Shown in pieces: positions 60,937-64,000 of a stretch of DNA of 64,000 bases; position 1 is the stretch's first letter, and every line of letters starts with the position of its first letter. Made by a program: the position numbers and the translations under genes. The notes under the pieces are model-generated. The model saw only the letters and a program-made list of their open reading frames with translations. It made no database searches and was not told the DNA's origin. The DNA comes from a virus. The stretch covers positions 1 to 64,000 of the IMG/VR virus record IMGVR_UViG_3300023178_003744; one strand, 5' to 3'.

Positions 60937-63900
60937 TTAGTATGAGCCTCCTGAATTATTGTTACTTGAACTAGATGAAGTATAATTTGTTGTTGAAGTT
61001 ACATTTAAGGCAGTGCTTTGTACACCTGCATTTACATCAGTAGTTGACGTAGTAATTAATCCGCTAGCTTGGATTTTAGTTGCTGTGATTTCATCTATAA
61101 CTTCTAAATCTGTAATCTTTGCACCACTTACAAATATTTCATCTGATTCTGATTTTACTTCAAATAAGCTACCAAAAACTCTATTTGCATCGCTAGGAAC
61201 GACAATAAATGTAACTATGTCAGGACTAAGTTGTTTCATTACATACGCACTCAATTCACTAAAATAGAATGTATCACCAAAATTCCAATTTTCTAATGCA
61301 AAAAATTCTTCAATTGCACTTAAACACTGTGATTTTATATCATTATCGTTGATTACAGATTCTGGATTTTTAACAATTTTAAATGTTGCTTGCAAGTCAC
61401 TATCTGCTTTTGCACCAAAAATTATTTTGTACTTTACAGGATTATAAATTATTTCATCACTTACTGATTTGATAGAAGCAAGATTTGCATTGTAAGAAAG
61501 ATATAGCTGATCAGTACTAGGAGGCAGGGGTTTTTCTGCTTCGTCTCTTAGATATCTTCTAAAACTTGTGTCATAAGATTGAGTAAGCACATATACATCT
61601 ATTATGTTGCTTACACTCGGGTCTAATCTTTTATCTTTATCTGCAGAATGCACATAATGGAATTTTAAATTATCTCTGCCAGAAACAGCTCGGTAGTCTG
61701 CTGTAACCTTTAGTGAATTTGATTCTTTGTTTAGAACTTCAAAATAATCCTCGTCTAGATAATAGAATATTTGTCCATCATCATACAAGCTAGTCGTTTG
61801 CACTGATGCCTTAGTTGCAAACGAAATAATTTCGTTGTTTGAATTAGGAAAATACAAATATTGTTCGCTTCCGTCAGCGTTCTGCTGTCTTTGTCTATAT
61901 ACAATTTTATTTTCACTGTTTACCTCGTCAGCAACAATTACTTCAAAAAGATCAGGATCATCAACTATTCCATCTTCGTCGCTATCAAAAAAAGTAATTT
62001 CCATTTTGCTACTATCAACATAACCATCTGTATCTCTATAACTTGCTAATACAGACCAATCATAATCAACAGTAAAAGCATCTGTAGAATCAGGTTTTGG
62101 ATTTATACTCAAAACAGAAATTTTATCTTTTAATGTTTTGCCACTTGTTTTATTAAAAACTTTATCTGATGAATCAAAATAAAATCTAATTTCGTTAGGA
62201 CTTTCGAACAAGTACCTACATGCTCTATATGTTACTGTATAAGTATTGCCTTCTGGCTCAAACAATAACAGCCAACTACTATCTAATTGTCTGCTCGAAT
62301 TATTCCCTGCTTGCTTCAAACTGAAGTCATTAAAAATATCCAAATTTTCAAGGGTAATTACTTCCCATTTTAAATTATTTGTATCATATCTTAAGCCAAA
62401 AGTTTGTCTTGCAAATGCTTGATTAACTATCTGTGTCTGTGTAGTAGTAAATAATTCATTAGACATTTTTGGAATGATTTGATCTAATATTGCACCTGTA
62501 GGAATTATATCAGATAATTTTACTGGTCCGTCTCCGTTGTCTGTTAATTCTGTACCATTACCTTGGATACTGTATACTTTTGTCCAAAGATAAGTAACTG
62601 AATCTTTATGATCCGCTTCGCCGTCCATTAAAGCATTATTATTGCTTTTCATAAAATGCTTGCCTTCTGGTGCAACAAATTTTAACAAAGTATTAGGCTT
62701 AATAAGCTTTAATGTACTTGTAGTAAAATCTCCTAGCAATTGTAATTGGCCGCCAAGGTCATTAAAATAACCTGTATTTTGATTCGTACTACTAGATACA
62801 CTTGTCCAAAAATTGTTAAAGTCATTTACTTTTATTTTTGTATATTCGCTGTAGTAAAAGTTTTGTAAATTTTTATTTGCTAGCACAGGCTGCACAACAT
62901 TTATTATCGCACCGGCAATATCAGTTCTTGTTTGCCAAGAGAATTTTTCTTTAAATTGTAGTAATTCTTTTGTTAGAATACCATCATTACCGTATAAATT
63001 TGTTTTACTGTATTTTCCTGTACTGTCTAATAGATCAAAATATCTACTAATACCACTACTTATTCTGTTTACACTTTTAACTTTTACAATGTCCGGGTTC
63101 CTTGTAATAGGTGCTAACTGATAATCTTCAGCTGTAATCATTCTATTTTGTGTATAGTAATTTGCCGGAGCGTTAGTTTTTATACTTTCATTAGACTCAG
63201 AACTAGAACCATTGTTTATAGTATTAGGCAATTGGCATTGAATGTTAAGTGTCTCTTCTTTACCAAACTTACTTATGTACGGAATATTTAAACTAATAGC
63301 TGAAAGTTCTTCTGGATCTAAAGAGCCTACATCTGGACTAGATACTCTAAAATACGCTCTAAATTTTCCTAATGGAATATTACCAAAAGTTCCGTCTCCG
63401 AAAACCAAACTAATTCTGTCTTCTAATCTAGTTAACACACTGAAAACATTTTTATCATTTTTATTTAAGTTATTATATATTACATTATTTCCTTCAGTAG
63501 AAACAACTTTTGTCCATTCTTCGTCTTCATTGTTTTGTGCATCTAACGAGTACAGCCAAACGTCTGATTCATTAACATTTGTATCGTCAATAGCTACTAC
63601 TTGATTACTGTTACCTTCATTAAGTGTAAAATCTCCATTTATGAGTGTTCCTTGCCTAAAGTGCATAAAGTAACCTGTATTTTCACTTTGATTTCCTCTA
63701 CCATCTGATCGATATAGAATTGCAAATTTGTTTCCGTTAAACGGAGCTTCTTCTACTATAGAACCATTTTCTATTCCAGTACTTACAATTTCGAAGGGTC
63801 TGTTTATGCCATTTATCGGACGGGTAAAAGGAAAAATAGGTAAACCTACATTTGCACTATTAAATCTATATTGTTGGGTTAAGATACCATTAATTGTTTC

Positions 63901-64000
63901 TTCTTGTAATGGATTACCTATACTGGCTTCATACGGAAGTGCTGCATTTAATATTCTTGTAAATTTACTTTTCCAGCCGACATCTTGGGAATCATTAAAT
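60937..64000 (-). CDS. baseplate wedge protein, gp6-like (5' end outside the window)
   Basis: The frame is open from the window edge, through the internal ATG at 63666, to the stop at 60937. The extra N-terminal part reads DVGWKSKFTRILNAALPYEA, then NVGLPIFPFTRPINGINRP, so the ATG at 63666 is not the start. At least 1020 residues are present, longer than T4 gp6 (660). Motifs such as GYFMHFRQG and LVFGDGTFGNIPLG are shared with gp6-like baseplate proteins of marine T4-like phages as I recall them. The Ser/Asn-rich C-terminus (TSSSSSNNNSGGSY) is low complexity. It is two bases upstream of the giant gene. Confidence 0.65.
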   Translation of the reverse strand, partial: FNDSQDVGWKSKFTRILNAALPYEASIGNPLQEETINGILTQQYRFNSANVGLPIFPFTRPINGINRPFEIVSTGIENGSIVEEAPFNGNKFAILYRSDGRGNQSENTGYFMHFRQGTLINGDFTLNEGNSNQVVAIDDTNVNESDVWLYSLDAQNNEDEEWTKVVSTEGNNVIYNNLNKNDKNVFSVLTRLEDRISLVFGDGTFGNIPLGKFRAYFRVSSPDVGSLDPEELSAISLNIPYISKFGKEETLNIQCQLPNTINNGSSSESNESIKTNAPANYYTQNRMITAEDYQLAPITRNPDIVKVKSVNRISSGISRYFDLLDSTGKYSKTNLYGNDGILTKELLQFKEKFSWQTRTDIAGAIINVVQPVLANKNLQNFYYSEYTKIKVNDFNNFWTSVSSSTNQNTGYFNDLGGQLQLLGDFTTSTLKLIKPNTLLKFVAPEGKHFMKSNNNALMDGEADHKDSVTYLWTKVYSIQGNGTELTDNGDGPVKLSDIIPTGAILDQIIPKMSNELFTTTQTQIVNQAFARQTFGLRYDTNNLKWEVITLENLDIFNDFSLKQAGNNSSRQLDSSWLLLFEPEGNTYTVTYRACRYLFESPNEIRFYFDSSDKVFNKTSGKTLKDKISVLSINPKPDSTDAFTVDYDWSVLASYRDTDGYVDSSKMEITFFDSDEDGIVDDPDLFEVIVADEVNSENKIVYRQRQQNADGSEQYLYFPNSNNEIISFATKASVQTTSLYDDGQIFYYLDEDYFEVLNKESNSLKVTADYRAVSGRDNLKFHYVHSADKDKRLDPSVSNIIDVYVLTQSYDTSFRRYLRDEAEKPLPPSTDQLYLSYNANLASIKSVSDEIIYNPVKYKIIFGAKADSDLQATFKIVKNPESVINDNDIKSQCLSAIEEFFALENWNFGDTFYFSELSAYVMKQLSPDIVTFIVVPSDANRVFGSLFEVKSESDEIFVSGAKITDLEVIDEITATKIQASGLITTSTTDVNAGVQSTALNVTSTTNYTSSSSSNNNSGGSY

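Noticed and set aside
60937-63666. ATG at 63666 as the start of the gp6-like gene
   Set aside because: The frame stays open upstream to the window edge and encodes conserved-looking sequence (VGLPIFPFTRPING), so this Met is internal.
1-64000. tRNA genes, CRISPR arrays, insertion sequences, integrase or attachment sites
   Set aside because: No cloverleaf-like sequence, no regularly spaced direct repeats, no transposase or integrase motif was found. Gaps are too short to hold them.
1-64000. Assignment to a cyanophage
   Set aside because: Many core genes resemble those of cyanomyoviruses as I recall them, but no psbA, psbD, hli or other photosynthesis gene is present in this window, and the same core genes occur in other marine T4-like phages.

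Overview
The window is a compact, AT-rich piece of a tailed-phage genome, most likely a marine T4-like myovirus. The evidence is a T4-type RNase H/flap nuclease gene, T4-style late promoter boxes (NATAAATA) in the gaps, a baseplate gp6-like protein at the right edge, tail-collar and Mtd-like fibre proteins, and a set of small conserved genes that I recall from marine T4-like phages. No photosystem, tRNA, integrase, terminase or capsid gene is present, so the host (SAR11-like, cyanobacterial or other) cannot be fixed from this sequence. There is no stretch above about 90 bases without a gene.

Layout. (1) 1-9156, plus strand: short core and accessory genes. They include a QueE-like radical SAM enzyme, a 2OG-Fe(II) oxygenase, an RNase H-like nuclease, a MoxR ATPase paired with a metallopeptidase/VWA protein, and about ten small conserved unknowns. 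Three sigma70-like promoters (TTGACA-N17-TATTAT/TAATAT) and late boxes divide this block. (2) 9200-10567, plus strand: an Mtd-like fibre protein. (3) 10564-38310, mostly minus strand: a 28-kb enzyme island with eleven radical SAM proteins (seven with an N-terminal twitch-type cysteine domain), three QueC-like PP-loop ATPases, four 2OG-Fe(II) oxygenases, an FkbM-type methyltransferase, an SGNH hydrolase, a nitroreductase-like protein, a GNAT acetyltransferase, two GT8-like proteins and a GT-GT-methyltransferase fusion. Four single or paired plus-strand genes interrupt the island and meet their minus neighbours tail to tail. (4) 38349-64000, minus strand: the tail module, with two tandem structural paralogues, three fibres sharing an N-terminal domain, a small structural protein, a single 5046-residue protein, and a gp6-like baseplate protein cut by the window edge.

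Regulation. Two promoter classes can be read. In region 3, seven genes start 4-5 bases after a late-type box, so their late transcripts should be leaderless. The structural genes instead have ordinary leaders with Shine-Dalgarno sequences. The glycosyltransferase end of the island (38310 downward) has a sigma70-like promoter and is probably transcribed before the radical SAM part.

The radical SAM/PP-loop/2OG island is the outstanding feature. Its genes look like one multi-step pathway that modifies a glycan, a peptide or a nucleobase. The product cannot be named from sequence, and the function given for the island as a whole is inference.
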